64,000 bases of DNA from Veillonella rogosae JCM 15642 (GCF_002959775.1 NZ_PPCX01000014.1:21078-85077), one strand, 5' to 3'. Positions 49,589 through 59,444 are shown, counted from the first letter of the stretch. Notes: generated by a model from the letters alone, not told the origin. Made by a program: numbers and translations.

Positions 49589-50599
49589 TTATAAGCCTTT
49601 GCTTGCTACGAATGCTGCCATGTCGATAAGACGTTCGGAGTAACCCCATTCGTTATCATACCAAGAAACGATTTTAACCATGTTGCCGTCCATAACCATT
49701 GTTAAATCAGCATCAACAATGGAGCTACGAGGGTCAGAACCAAAGTCACAAGATACCAATGGCACATCGGATACACCAAGGATACCTTTTAATTCACCAG
49801 CTGCTGCTTTGCGGAATGCTTCGTTGATTTCTTCTTTAGTAGCTGGTTTTTCAAGTTCGCAAACAAGGTCTGTAGCAGATACGTCTGGAGTAGGAACACG
49901 CAATGCAAAACCATCAAGTTTACCTTTTAATTGAGGCAATACCAAAGCTACAGCTTTAGCTGCGCCAGTAGTTGTAGGGATGATGGACATAGCTGCTGCA
50001 CGAGCACGGCGAGGGTCTTTATGACGCGCATCAAGAATTTTTTGGTCATTTGTATAAGAATGAATTGTAGTCATCATACCGCGTTTAATACCGAATTCAT
50101 CGCACAATACTTTAGCGAATGGCGCCAAGCAGTTAGTTGTGCAAGATGCGTTGGAAATGATGTGGTGTTTTGCAGGATCATACATATCTTGGTTAACACC
50201 CATAACCATAGTCAAGTCTTCGTTTTTACCAGGTGCAGAAATCAATACTTTTTTAACTGTAGGTTGTTCTAAATGAACTTTTGCTTCTTCTGCATCGCGG
50301 TATTTACCTGTACATTCAATTACGATTTCTACGCCTTCTTCAGACCAAGGCAATTTGGAAGCATCGCGGTCGTGGAATACGCGGATTTTTTTACCATCAA
50401 CATAAAGGTTGTCTTCATCGAATGTTACTTCGTTAGGAATTGTACCATGTACAGAGTCGTATTTTAATAATAATGCAGTACCTTCATTATCACCAGTTGC
50501 ATTAATCGCCACAACTTCTACGTCAGGATTATTAATCGCTGCGCGAACTACACATTTACCGATACGACCAAAACCGTTAATACCAACTTTTACTGCCAT
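49589..50599 (-). CDS. gapA: Glyceraldehyde-3-phosphate dehydrogenase
   Basis: NAD-dependent phosphorylating enzyme of 336 residues. NAD-binding GINGFGRIGK lies at the start and the catalytic cysteine in SNASCTTNCLAPF (about 153). The adjacent cggR and the rest of the operon are the B. subtilis-like arrangement. Only one GAPDH gene is in the window, so it may serve both glycolytic and gluconeogenic directions. First enzyme gene after cggR. Confidence 0.97.
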   Translation of the reverse strand: MAVKVGINGFGRIGKCVVRAAINNPDVEVVAINATGDNEGTALLLKYDSVHGTIPNEVTFDEDNLYVDGKKIRVFHDRDASKLPWSEEGVEIVIECTGKYRDAEEAKVHLEQPTVKKVLISAPGKNEDLTMVMGVNQDMYDPAKHHIISNASCTTNCLAPFAKVLCDEFGIKRGMMTTIHSYTNDQKILDARHKDPRRARAAAMSIIPTTTGAAKAVALVLPQLKGKLDGFALRVPTPDVSATDLVCELEKPATKEEINEAFRKAAAGELKGILGVSDVPLVSCDFGSDPRSSIVDADLTMVMDGNMVKIVSWYDNEWGYSERLIDMAAFVASKGL

Positions 50600-50666
50600 T
50601 GTTAGATCCTCCTAATAACAAAAATTCTAACCAAATTCAAACTAAAATTTATAACTACTCATTCGC

Positions 50667-51692
50667 CTATAAGGCAGAAATTTGTAACAATTGACGCATG
50701 CCTTCGGCGGCTTGCTCATCAATGATGAGTATACCTTTCTGGCAAGCTCGCATGACACCTATAATTGCGCTCGCCTTCTCTTGTCCACCTGCTACAGCAA
50801 TAACATTTGGCACCTTTGCTACATCAGGCAAGGATAAACCAATATTATTAGTGGAATAAATCAACTTGCCAGCCATATCACAATATTGTCCCAGCGCCTC
50901 GCCTACAGCATGATTATCTACCAATTGCTTGCGTACCTCATCAGCAATGTGACGCTGATCGGCCATGCGCATGGCTGTACCAATGCCAAACAACAATACG
51001 TCAGTCCGACTAATGAGGTCGCTAATTTCCTTGATTTGCGGTTCACAAGTCATGAGCATATGCAATGAGTCTTGTGAAAGCCCATCTGGTAAATGAAGCA
51101 TCTTGTAAGTCCCACGAAGTCGTTCAGCCAGTACAGAAGCGATGACATTAGCTTGGTATTCCACTACCGCCCCAACACCACCACGAGCTGGTACTACAGT
51201 AGGATTAAATGGTAAAATCGGCATTTCTTCCGCTACCGCTGCCATGGTGCTACCACCACTAATAGCCACTACTGAATCAGGCTCTAATAACTCCTGTAAC
51301 AGTTTTGCCGCAGCGAAGCCCAGCTTTTTAACCATTAACGTTCCTTCTGTAGGTGTAATGATAACCCTATCGATGGAAAGTGCTTCCGTCAATCGGCTTT
51401 CTAGTTCGTTAATACGATCTAGTTCGTTTAAAAAATTTCGTAACTTCGGAACAATTGATTGTCCTTCGTCAGTGAGAAAAATCCCCGGTTTATAAATGTC
51501 TACTAGGCCATTTGCACGCATCAACTCAATATGACTTCGTACGGTTCGCTCTGGAAGGTCCGTCGCTGTAGCTAATGTCCTGCGGCCTATAGGCTCTTCA
51601 TAAACAAGGTGGTTTAGTATCTTGTATCGCTCCTTTAATACGCTAACGATTTCAGGAACAATACGTTCACATATCATTAGAAACTCGTTCAT
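50667..51692 (-). CDS. cggR: Central glycolytic genes regulator, SorC/CggR family
   Basis: Repressor of 341 residues. The N-terminal winged helix (about 20-75, GRRTLATATDLPERTVRSHIELM) is followed by the SorC sugar-binding domain (about 95-340; AISGGSTMAAVAEEM, FGIGTAMRMADQR). In Bacillus, CggR blocks the gapA operon and is released by fructose 1,6-bisphosphate. Here it heads the same operon and a matching operator lies upstream (51735-51761). If PfkA is really lost, the effector would come only from the aldolase, that is from gluconeogenesis. Confidence 0.93.
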   Translation of the reverse strand: MNEFLMICERIVPEIVSVLKERYKILNHLVYEEPIGRRTLATATDLPERTVRSHIELMRANGLVDIYKPGIFLTDEGQSIVPKLRNFLNELDRINELESRLTEALSIDRVIITPTEGTLMVKKLGFAAAKLLQELLEPDSVVAISGGSTMAAVAEEMPILPFNPTVVPARGGVGAVVEYQANVIASVLAERLRGTYKMLHLPDGLSQDSLHMLMTCEPQIKEISDLISRTDVLLFGIGTAMRMADQRHIADEVRKQLVDNHAVGEALGQYCDMAGKLIYSTNNIGLSLPDVAKVPNVIAVAGGQEKASAIIGVMRACQKGILIIDEQAAEGMRQLLQISAL

Positions 51693-51734
51693 CGGGTCCC
51701 TCCTTTACCCGTTGGGATTATATGAATCGTTTTT

Positions 51735-51761
51735 CGTCCCATGTGAACAAAATTCGTCCCA
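51735..51761 (-). promoter_or_regulatory. CggR operator: two direct repeats 20 bp apart
   Basis: On the minus strand TGGGACGAA occurs twice (51761-51753 and 51741-51733). The starts are exactly 20 bp apart, the period of the B. subtilis CggR site (CGGGAC-N6-TGTC-N4 repeated). After the first repeat TGTT sits where TGTC is expected. The site lies downstream of the promoter and before cggR, so bound protein would block elongation. Confidence 0.75.
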
Positions 51762-51791
51762 CCTAAAATAAAAAAATACCTTTACACATTT

Positions 51792-51820
51792 ATTTTATAC
51801 CCTATGTGAATTTTATTCAA
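51792..51820 (-). promoter_or_regulatory. Promoter of the cggR-gapA operon
   Basis: TTGAAT (51820-51815) and TAAAAT (51797-51792) with a 17-bp spacer, about 30 bp ahead of the CggR repeats. Confidence 0.7.
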
Positions 51821-51835
51821 CCCTAAATAGCAGAA

Positions 51836-51892
51836 AACGACATACTTTTGAGGCAATTTAATACAAGTTCTATGCCTAAAAGTATGTCGTTT
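51836..51892 (-). terminator. Terminator of upp
   Basis: Near-perfect 19-bp arms (AACGACATACTTTT and its complement) around an 18-base loop, with a TTTTCTG run on the minus strand. It lies 9 bp after the upp stop. Confidence 0.8.
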
Positions 51893-51900
51893 ATTTTAAT

Positions 51901-52575
<675 letters not shown>

Positions 52576-52625
52576 CTATCATATTAACTCTATCATAGAA
52601 TGGAGAATAGTGCCATAAAAATATT

Positions 52626-52642
52626 AAAAGGGATGTGCCCTG
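52626..52642 (-). terminator. 3' half of the glyA terminator, split by IS3
   Basis: AAAAGGGATGTGCCCTG is the complement of the arm left at 54103-54117. On the minus strand it is followed by TTTTAATATTTTT. Removing the IS and one CTG restores the hairpin AAAAGGGATGTG-CCCTGG-CACATCCCTTTT. Confidence 0.8.
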
Positions 52643-52674
52643 TGATCTGCACCCATTTTCTTGGACAGATATAA

Positions 52675-53478
52675 TTAAGCTACTTTTTGAGAATGAGTTC
52701 GGTATTCTACCGGACTCATTCCTTTTAATTTGAGCTTAATGCGTTTTGTATTGTAATAAATAATATAATCCTTTAATTTGCTGATAAAATCTTCATAGGA
52801 AGCAAACTTTTCTAAATATAACAACTCTGACTTCAACAAGCCAAAGAAGTTTTCCATCACGCTATTATCCAAACAATTTCCTTTGCGGGACATACTTTGG
52901 ATGATAGCGTGATTTTTTAATGTCTCCTGATACACTGCATGTTGGTATTGCCAACCTTGATCTGAGTGCAGTATACATCCTTGGCTATTAGGCCTTTCCT
53001 GAAAGGCTTTATCCAGCATAGTTAATACCTGCGCTAATATAGGTCTTTCGGATATTTCATAAGATACAATTTCACCGTTATATAGGTCTAAGATTGGTGA
53101 TAAATAAATCTTACGTCCAAACACATGAAACTCTGTAATATCTGTGGCCCATTTTTGATCTGGCTTTGTTGCAGTAAAGTTTCGCTTAATAATGTTGGGA
53201 GCGATTTTTCCTTCAGTACCTCTGTATGAGCGGTATTTCTTTAGACGAACTTTACATGTTAAGTTTTCTTCCTTCATAATACGCATTACAACTTTATGAT
53301 TTATATGAATGCCTAATTTATGCAATGCTATTGTAATTCGGCGATATCCATAACGCCCCTTATTCATCGCCACAAGTGTGCGAATAGCTTCTCGTTCCTC
53401 TGCATATTTGTCCCCCTTTTTTATGCTAGCTAAGCGTGCATAATATGTACTACGACTAATGCAAAAGTACTCAAGCAT
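52675..53478 (-). CDS. IS3-family transposase OrfB, catalytic part
   Basis: Integrase core of 267 residues with the HTH_21-like start and the DDE triad: D in KWATDITEF, D in LHSDQGWQY and E in SVMENFFGLLKSE, the last two spaced as in IS3. It is not expected to be made alone. A slippery run AAAAAAAAG (53537-53529) near the end of OrfA lets ribosomes move back one base and continue as KKAQTIAIERLRKIYPLQF into this frame, giving the active OrfAB. Confidence 0.92.
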   Translation of the reverse strand: MLEYFCISRSTYYARLASIKKGDKYAEEREAIRTLVAMNKGRYGYRRITIALHKLGIHINHKVVMRIMKEENLTCKVRLKKYRSYRGTEGKIAPNIIKRNFTATKPDQKWATDITEFHVFGRKIYLSPILDLYNGEIVSYEISERPILAQVLTMLDKAFQERPNSQGCILHSDQGWQYQHAVYQETLKNHAIIQSMSRKGNCLDNSVMENFFGLLKSELLYLEKFASYEDFISKLKDYIIYYNTKRIKLKLKGMSPVEYRTHSQKVA

Positions 53479-54052
53479 AAACTGAAGGGGATATATTTTT
53501 CTTAATCTTTCGATGGCAATTGTTTGTGCTTTTTTTTACAGCTCTATTGGGTTTAGCAATTTCACGCATTTCTTTCATGAAGTCATCGTAAAAAGACATT
53601 TCATATTTCAACCGAGCGATTTCAGCTTCTAGTTCTTTAATCCGTTCTTTATCTGATTTTCTTGTTGAATCTATTTGTACGTTTATTTCGTTCTTAGTCT
53701 TCATAGGAGGCCTGCCTTTAGGCTTAGGTTGCAATCCTAAAAACCCTTCATCTAAATATTTCTTATTCCATGCTGCAATTAGACTTGGATTATCTATATT
53801 AAATAATTCTGCTGTTTCTTTAAAGGATAACTTATTCTGCAACCTAGTTTCAATAACTTTACGTTTAAATTCTGCTGAAAATATACGTCTATTCATTTTT
53901 TTAGATAAAGAACTATTATTTTTGTATTTGAATAACCAGTTTTTTATTGTGTGTCTTGATATATTTAATTGGTTTGCTACAGAAGGTATACCAAATCCGA
54001 TTTTAAATAGATAAAGAGCTTGATCTTTAGTTTTTTGAGAATATTTTGACAT
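53471..54052 (-). CDS. IS3-family transposase OrfA, DNA-binding part
   Basis: Protein of 193 residues with two helix-turn-helix units (SVANQLNISRHTIKNWLFKY and ETAELFNIDNPSLIAAWNKKY) and a leucine-zipper-like coil (ERIKELEAEIARLKYEMSF). The start is the ATG at 54052. Its only ribosome site, GGAGG, lies 12 bp upstream inside the 3' arm of the end hairpin, so translation should be poor on read-through RNA. OrfA ends shortly after the A8G slip site. Confidence 0.88.
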   Translation of the reverse strand: MSKYSQKTKDQALYLFKIGFGIPSVANQLNISRHTIKNWLFKYKNNSSLSKKMNRRIFSAEFKRKVIETRLQNKLSFKETAELFNIDNPSLIAAWNKKYLDEGFLGLQPKPKGRPPMKTKNEINVQIDSTRKSDKERIKELEAEIARLKYEMSFYDDFMKEMREIAKPNRAVKKSTNNCHRKIKKNISPSVYA

Positions 54053-54057
54053 AGAAA

Positions 54058-54100
54058 AACTGCACCTCCAAAAATTGTGTCCAATTTTTGGGGTGCAGTT
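54058..54100 (-). terminator. Hairpin at the upstream end of IS3, terminator and SD trap
   Basis: On the minus strand AACTGCACC-CC-AAAAATTG pairs with AATTTTTGG-AG-GTGCAGTT, loop GACAC, followed by TTTTTC. It would stop transcripts entering from glyA. It also holds the GGAGG of orfA in its 3' arm. Confidence 0.75.
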
Positions 54101-54102
54101 CA

Positions 54103-54117
54103 CTGGCACATCCCTTT
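54103..54117 (-). terminator. 5' half of the glyA terminator, split by IS3
   Basis: CTGGCACATCCCTTTT here pairs with the arm at 52626-52640, now 1.46 kb away. The glyA transcript loses its own stop signal and meets the IS hairpin instead. Confidence 0.8.
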
Positions 54118-54177
54118 TATATTACTTATAGGCTTGTGGGCCTATGAATATGTAATGACTGTCATTAATCTATTAGA

Positions 54178-55410
54178 TTAGTATAATGGATACGCTTCAC
54201 AAAGTGCAGCTACGCGTTTGCTAGCTTCTTCATGAACAGCTTTATCTTCAGGATTTTTAAGAACTGCTGCAATAATATCAGCAATTTCTTCCATATCTTT
54301 CACTTGCAAACCACGAGTTGTAAGCGCTGGCGTACCAAGACGGATACCGCTTGTTACAAATGGGCTAGCTGGATCGAATGGAATTGTATTTTTGTTACAT
54401 GTAATACCTACTTCATCGAGTAAGTGTTCTGCTTCTTTACCTGTTAAGCCAGTGCTACGAACATCTACGAGCATAACGTGAGTATCTGTACCACCAGAAA
54501 CGATTGTTAAGCCTTTATCTTGCAATGCTGCAGCCAATGCTTTTGCATTGTCGATAATTTGTTGCGCATATACTTTGAATTCTGGTTGTAATGCTTCGCC
54601 TAAGGCAACAGCTTTAGCAGCGATAACATGCATCAAAGGACCACCTTGGATACCAGGGAAGATAGATTTATCGATTGCTTTAGCATATTTTTCTTTGCAA
54701 AGAATCAAACCACCACGAGGACCACGCAATGTTTTATGAGTTGTAGTAGTTACGATATCAGCATATTCTACAGGGTTTGGATGTAAGCCCGCTGCTACAA
54801 GACCTGCAAAGTGAGCCATATCTACCATAAAGATAGCATCTACTTCGTGAGCGACTTCAGCCATTTTCTTGAAGTCGATTTGACGGCTATATGCACTACC
54901 ACCAGCGATGATCAATTTAGGTTTTGCTTCTAATACAATTTTACGGAACTCATCATAGTCGATTTGTTGTGTTTCTGCATCTACACCGTAAGGTACTACA
55001 TTGAAATATGTACCAGATACGTTAACTGGAGAACCATGAGTCAAATGACCACCGTGGGACAAGTTCATACCCACGATAGTGTCGCCAGGTTGCAATAATG
55101 CAAAGTACACACCAAAGTTAGCTTGGGAGCCAGAATGAGGTTGTACGTTAGCATGTTCAGCGCCAAACAAGCGTTTTGCACGTTCGATAGCCAATGTTTC
55201 AATAACGTCAACATTTTCACAACCGCCATAATAGCGTTTGCCAGGATACCCTTCTGCATATTTGTTAGTTAATACGCTACCTTGAGCTTCCATTACTGCT
55301 TGAGAAACAAAGTTTTCAGAAGCGATCATTTCTAATTTATCGCGTTGACGTGCCAATTCTTGATTGATAACAGCTTGAATATTAGGGTCTTGTTTTTCTA
55401 AGAAACTCAT
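54178..55410 (-). CDS. glyA: Serine hydroxymethyltransferase
   Basis: PLP enzyme exchanging serine and glycine with tetrahydrofolate, the main source of one-carbon units. 410 residues, with the PLP lysine in [15 protein letters not shown] and blocks [25 protein letters not shown] and [14 protein letters not shown] all present. It follows rpiB by 45 bp. No glycine riboswitch or other leader is visible in that gap. Confidence 0.97.
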   Translation of the reverse strand: MSFLEKQDPNIQAVINQELARQRDKLEMIASENFVSQAVMEAQGSVLTNKYAEGYPGKRYYGGCENVDVIETLAIERAKRLFGAEHANVQPHSGSQANFGVYFALLQPGDTIVGMNLSHGGHLTHGSPVNVSGTYFNVVPYGVDAETQQIDYDEFRKIVLEAKPKLIIAGGSAYSRQIDFKKMAEVAHEVDAIFMVDMAHFAGLVAAGLHPNPVEYADIVTTTTHKTLRGPRGGLILCKEKYAKAIDKSIFPGIQGGPLMHVIAAKAVALGEALQPEFKVYAQQIIDNAKALAAALQDKGLTIVSGGTDTHVMLVDVRSTGLTGKEAEHLLDEVGITCNKNTIPFDPASPFVTSGIRLGTPALTTRGLQVKDMEEIADIIAAVLKNPEDKAVHEEASKRVAALCEAYPLY

Positions 55411-55455
55411 GAGTATCCTCCTCGTACAAAACGAATATCTATAGGTAATGATGTA

Positions 55456-55893
55456 TTATTTCTCTAATGCTTTAATTTTCTCAACACGGCGTTCGTGACG
55501 ACCACCTTCAAATTCCGTTGCCATCCAAATGGTAACGATATCTTTAGCAAGGCCAGGACCAATAACGCGCTCCCCCATTGTAAGGATATTGGCATTATTA
55601 TGTTCACGACATGCGTGTGCAGAGAATGTATCATGACAAAGAGCAGCTCGAATGCCCGCTATCTTATTTGCTGCAATACCAATACCAATGCCAGTACCAC
55701 AAATTAGAATACCTCGATCTGCTTTACCAGACACGACTGCATTTGCTACAGGTACGGCAATATCTGGATAATCGCAAGATTCCGCTGTATGACAGCCAAA
55801 ATCTTCTACTTCATGTCCCAATGCACTTAATACTTCTTGAACGGATGCTTTTAAATTCAATCCGCCATGATCACAACCGATTGCAACCTTCAT
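55456..55893 (-). CDS. rpiB: Ribose-5-phosphate isomerase B
   Basis: Interconverts ribose 5-phosphate and ribulose 5-phosphate. 145 residues, starting MKVAIGCDHGGLNLK (catalytic Asp-His region) and containing GILICGTGIGIGIAANKI, HDTFSAHACREHNNANI and the closing GGRHERRVEKI. Fully typical. Eleven bp after the phosphatase gene. Confidence 0.95.
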   Translation of the reverse strand: MKVAIGCDHGGLNLKASVQEVLSALGHEVEDFGCHTAESCDYPDIAVPVANAVVSGKADRGILICGTGIGIGIAANKIAGIRAALCHDTFSAHACREHNNANILTMGERVIGPGLAKDIVTIWMATEFEGGRHERRVEKIKALEK

Positions 55894-55904
55894 AATATCA
55901 TCTC

Positions 55905-56351
55905 CTATGCTTTCTGAGGGGCTGTTTTAAGGCCTTCCTCAACTAAATGATAAATTTGCTCCGCACATTGATTATATATGATTTGATCAGCGCCATATGG
56001 GTCAGTAACATCACCATCTTGACCACCCCACTCGGAAATCGTTTTGATTTTACCTTCCTCAAACGGGAATTGGCGAAGTAGTACGGATTTATGATCTTTC
56101 GTCATACCGATGATTAGATCTGCTGCATTGACGAGCTCCATAGTTAATGGTCTCGATTCATGGTCAGAAATATCAGCAATGGAACGGACAGCTACAACGG
56201 CTTGTTCAGTTGGCTTTGCTCCATAAGCGGCAAATAGACCAGCTGATACAGTCGTTACATCCTTATGTTGCTCCGCTGCAAGGGCCCGTGTAATTCCTTC
56301 TGCCATAGGACTACGGCAAGTATTACCGGTACATACAAATAAAATATTCAT
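55905..56351 (-). CDS. Low-molecular-weight protein tyrosine/arginine phosphatase
   Basis: Protein of 148 residues with the phosphatase loop CTGNTCRS (C7 and R13) at the start and a DPYG general-acid motif near the end. In the B. subtilis order this position (after tsaC, before rpiB) is held by YwlE, an arginine phosphatase. The residue that selects Arg over Tyr in that protein is a Thr in the loop; here the loop has T8 and T11, so the YwlE type is possible but not proven. Confidence 0.88.
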   Translation of the reverse strand: MNILFVCTGNTCRSPMAEGITRALAAEQHKDVTTVSAGLFAAYGAKPTEQAVVAVRSIADISDHESRPLTMELVNAADLIIGMTKDHKSVLLRQFPFEEGKIKTISEWGGQDGDVTDPYGADQIIYNQCAEQIYHLVEEGLKTAPQKA

Positions 56352-56367
56352 AATAACATCCTTACTT

Positions 56368-56384
56368 AATCACATTTTGTGATT
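56368..56384. promoter_or_regulatory. 17-bp palindrome in the phosphatase leader
   Basis: AATCACA-TTT-TGTGATT, a perfect palindrome about 10 bp downstream of the -10 box and 16 bp before the start codon. It looks like an operator or a short RNA stem that would sit close to the ribosome site. Confidence 0.5.
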
Positions 56385-56393
56385 ACTTTATAC

Positions 56394-56421
56394 ATTATAG
56401 CAAAAATATCCAATATGTAAA
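56394..56421 (-). promoter_or_regulatory. Promoter of the phosphatase-rpiB-glyA unit
   Basis: TTTACA (56421-56416) and a perfect TATAAT (56399-56394) with a 16-bp spacer, in the 113-bp gap after tsaC. Confidence 0.65.
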
Positions 56422-56464
56422 GACATATTTCTATTATCAGTGGACATTTATAATGTTAGAAAAT

Positions 56465-57496
56465 TTACTTATAAATGATATGATGACCGGATGCTTTTTC
56501 CATTCGGTTCATAATGGCAACGCCAAAACCGTCATCATTCACACCTTCTGCTAAGATTAGGGTAACATGATTTTCGTTAAAATGTAATAGGCTTTTATAA
56601 AAGTCATGGCCTAATGCTAGTGCATCTCCATGATGTCCAAAACAATGGCACATGAAACGCGAATCATCTTTAATAAGCTCATAGGTCTCATGACTTACTA
56701 AACAGCCAATAGGCCCTTCTATACCTTTAGAAAGTTTATTAAAAGTATTAGCTACAGATTCTGGAGTACCAACGACAACAGTCATAGGTGCATCAGGAGC
56801 ATAATGTGTATACTTCATACCAGGCGCCTTAGGTTTAGTTTCAGCATTTACTAAGGCTGTATCGTATTCGACATTGGAAACAACAGTTTCTAGCTGTGCC
56901 TTTGTAATACCACCTGGTCGTAAAATAATAACTTTATCATCATGCACTTCTACTACAGTAGACTCTACTCCGATTGTGCAAGGACCAGCATCTAAAATAT
57001 AAGAAATACGACCATTCATATCGTTATATACATCTTGAGCTGTAGTTGGACTGGGACGGCCTGAAATATTAGCACTTGGCGCTGCTATAGGTATACCTGC
57101 ACGCTGTAACAACACGCGACATCCATCATGATCAGGACAGCGAAGCGCTACACGAGGTAATCCACCTGTTGCACGGTCTGGCACTAAATCAGACTTAGGT
57201 AGTGTAATCGTTAAAGGTCCTGGCCAAAAGCTATCCATCAAGGCTTGAGCCGTTGAAGAAACTTCAGTTACTAATGGTTTAATACTTTCACTATTGGGAA
57301 TATGCAAAATCAATGGATTATCTGATGGACGGCCTTTGGCAGCATAGATTTTATCCATCGCCTCTGGATCTAGACCATTAGCACCCAAACCGTATACAGT
57401 TTCTGTCGGTATAGATACCAATTCACCTTTGCGTAAAGCACGGGCTAACATATCTATATCTTGTTCAGATGGATTTGTAATAATTTTAGTATCCAT
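56465..57496 (-). CDS. tsaC: Threonylcarbamoyl-AMP synthase
   Basis: Makes threonylcarbamoyl-AMP for the t6A modification of tRNAs that read ANN codons. 343 residues: the YrdC domain (about 10-205, with VSIPTETVYGLGANG, KGRPSDNPLI and APSANISGRPSPT) plus a C-terminal Sua5 domain (about 230-343), so it is the long Sua5 form. The linker contains the conserved PGMKYTHYAPDAP. The ATG at 57496 overlaps the prmC stop region (TAATATG), with GAGGG as ribosome site. Confidence 0.93.
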   Translation of the reverse strand: MDTKIITNPSEQDIDMLARALRKGELVSIPTETVYGLGANGLDPEAMDKIYAAKGRPSDNPLILHIPNSESIKPLVTEVSSTAQALMDSFWPGPLTITLPKSDLVPDRATGGLPRVALRCPDHDGCRVLLQRAGIPIAAPSANISGRPSPTTAQDVYNDMNGRISYILDAGPCTIGVESTVVEVHDDKVIILRPGGITKAQLETVVSNVEYDTALVNAETKPKAPGMKYTHYAPDAPMTVVVGTPESVANTFNKLSKGIEGPIGCLVSHETYELIKDDSRFMCHCFGHHGDALALGHDFYKSLLHFNENHVTLILAEGVNDDGFGVAIMNRMEKASGHHIIYK

Positions 57497-57497
57497 A

Positions 57498-58367
57498 TTA
57501 GCCCTCATACACAGCTGTAACTACGCGATTATGTCCACCTAGATCAGCTATAAATTGAATATTTGAATATTGACCGGTTGCTTCTAATAGTTTTCTTACC
57601 GCTTCAGCTTGGTCATAGCCAACCTCAAAGGCTACGCGACCATTAGTTTCTAAATAAGCACCACATTCTCTGGCTAGAATACGATAGAATACAAGTCCAT
57701 CCTCTCCACCAAATAACGCAATATGAGGCTCATTTAACACATCTTGAGATAACATCTTTGCATCACCAGTACGAATATATGGCGGATTAGAAACGATGAG
57801 GTCAAATTTCTCATCCGTTCCACGCAAAGCTGCGAACATATCAGATTCTTTAAATTCAACTCGTTTAGTTAAGTTAAAGGAGTCTGCATTCTCTCTAGCT
57901 AGTGGCAAAGCATCTGTAGAGATATCTAAACCTACACCTACTGCATTTGGCAAATAATGTAATAAACTTAGCAATATCGTCCCTGGACCAGTACATACAT
58001 CAAGAATACGCATATTGCAATCTTCAGGATACGTATCTAGTACATGTTCAATCAATGTTTCCGTATCAGGTCGTGGAATTAAAACTTTATCGTTCACCTT
58101 AAAGGTAAGGCCCATAAAGTCCTTTTGCCCCGTAATAGATGCTACACTATATCCCTTAGCCCTTTGTTGTACAAGCGGTCTAAAGGCATCTAGCTCCTCT
58201 TGAATTAGAGGTTGGTCATAGTGAGTATATAGATAAATACGATCTTTACCTAAAACGTGAGAAAGCAGTACTTCCCCATCAAGTCGAGGTGTATCCATCT
58301 CCTTGCTTTGAAAGTACTGCTCTGTCCACTGGAGAATACGACCGATTGTCCAAATCTCCTTATGCAT
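57498..58367 (-). CDS. prmC: Release factor glutamine methyltransferase
   Basis: Methylates the Gln of the GGQ motif of release factors, with S-adenosylmethionine. 289 residues with an N-terminal helical domain, the SAM motif [16 protein letters not shown] and the catalytic NPPY in [12 protein letters not shown]. In many PrmC proteins motif I reads D-x-G-TGSG; here it is DVCTGPG, a mild variant. The ATG at 58367 has GGAGG before it and overlaps prfA, its substrate gene, by 8 bp. Confidence 0.93.
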   Translation of the reverse strand: MHKEIWTIGRILQWTEQYFQSKEMDTPRLDGEVLLSHVLGKDRIYLYTHYDQPLIQEELDAFRPLVQQRAKGYSVASITGQKDFMGLTFKVNDKVLIPRPDTETLIEHVLDTYPEDCNMRILDVCTGPGTILLSLLHYLPNAVGVGLDISTDALPLARENADSFNLTKRVEFKESDMFAALRGTDEKFDLIVSNPPYIRTGDAKMLSQDVLNEPHIALFGGEDGLVFYRILARECGAYLETNGRVAFEVGYDQAEAVRKLLEATGQYSNIQFIADLGGHNRVVTAVYEG

Positions 58368-59442
58368 TTGTATTAGCCTCCTGCATTTTTGCCGCTTGGT
58401 CAGCAGCATTTAAGGCTTGAATTATTTCATCAAGATCGCCATTTAATACAGCATCTAGTTTATAAAGTGTTAAGTTAATACGGTGATCTGTTACGCGACC
58501 TTGTGGGTAGTTGTACGTACGAATACGTTCACTACGGTCACCAGTGCCAACTTGGCTCTTACGATCTGCTGCCATACTAGCTTGCGCTTCTTGTTCAGCT
58601 TGGTCTTGTAATTTAGCACGTAATACGCGCATTGCTTTATCTTTATTTTTAAGCTGAGAACGTTGATCTTGGCATGCTACAACAATACCAGTTGGTAAGT
58701 GAGTAATACGAACGGCAGACTCAGTTTTATTAATATGCTGGCCACCTGCACCACTCGCACGGTAAGTGTCGATTTTTAAATCTTTTTCATTAACTTCAAT
58801 ATCGACATCTTCCATCTCTGGTAATACAGCTACTGTAACTGTAGACGTATGTACACGACCTTGTGTTTCTGTAGCAGGTACACGTTGTACGCGATGTACA
58901 CCAGATTCGAATTTCATCTTAGAGTATACATTCTCACCTTCTACAGAGAAAACAACCTCTTTAAAGCCACCTAGTTCAGGTTCATTCGCATCGATAATTT
59001 CACAACGCCACCCTTGGCTTTCCGCATATTTTGTGTACATACGGAACAAGTCGCCTGCAAATAATGCTGCTTCGTCACCGCCAGCACCACCGCGAATTTC
59101 AATGATAATATTCTTATCGTCATTAGGATCCTTCGGCAATAAGAGGATTTGTAACTTCTCTTCTAATTCCTCTTTTTGAGGTTTTAACTCTTTTAATTCC
59201 TCTTGAGCCATTTCGCGGAATTCTTCATCCAAAGATTTATCTTCGATAACTTCCATAGCTTCATCAAGGCCAGCTAATACTTTTTTATAAGTACGGAATG
59301 TTTCAACTGTTTCAGATAATTGGGAATGTTGACGTGTCAATTTACGCCATTCATCTTGGCGAGCAATAATTTCAGGGTCACTGATGCGCTGCTCAAGGTC
59401 CATAAATTTATCTTCAATAACTTGTAATTTATCTACTAACAT
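58360..59442 (-). CDS. prfA: Peptide chain release factor 1
   Basis: Recognises UAA and UAG and triggers peptide release. 360 residues with the codon-recognition PAT in [14 protein letters not shown] and GGQ in [14 protein letters not shown] (about residue 230). RF1 rather than RF2 is shown by PAT instead of SPF and by the partner prmC. It starts 2 bp after the DUF1385 gene. Confidence 0.97.
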   Translation of the reverse strand: MLVDKLQVIEDKFMDLEQRISDPEIIARQDEWRKLTRQHSQLSETVETFRTYKKVLAGLDEAMEVIEDKSLDEEFREMAQEELKELKPQKEELEEKLQILLLPKDPNDDKNIIIEIRGGAGGDEAALFAGDLFRMYTKYAESQGWRCEIIDANEPELGGFKEVVFSVEGENVYSKMKFESGVHRVQRVPATETQGRVHTSTVTVAVLPEMEDVDIEVNEKDLKIDTYRASGAGGQHINKTESAVRITHLPTGIVVACQDQRSQLKNKDKAMRVLRAKLQDQAEQEAQASMAADRKSQVGTGDRSERIRTYNYPQGRVTDHRINLTLYKLDAVLNGDLDEIIQALNAADQAAKMQEANTNA

Positions 59443-59444
59443 GT

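Larger units (their letters stand above)
52643..54102 (-). mobile_element. IS3-family (IS150-like) insertion sequence
   Basis: Element of 1460 bp with imperfect inverted ends (TGATCTGCACCC at one side, TGAACTGCACCCC read inward from the other; both continue to TTGGACA). It starts TG and ends CA. A 3-bp direct repeat CTG flanks it (52640-52642 and 54103-54105), as usual for this group. Two overlapping frames encode the transposase through a -1 frameshift. It sits in the loop of the former glyA terminator, in the same direction as glyA. Confidence 0.92.
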
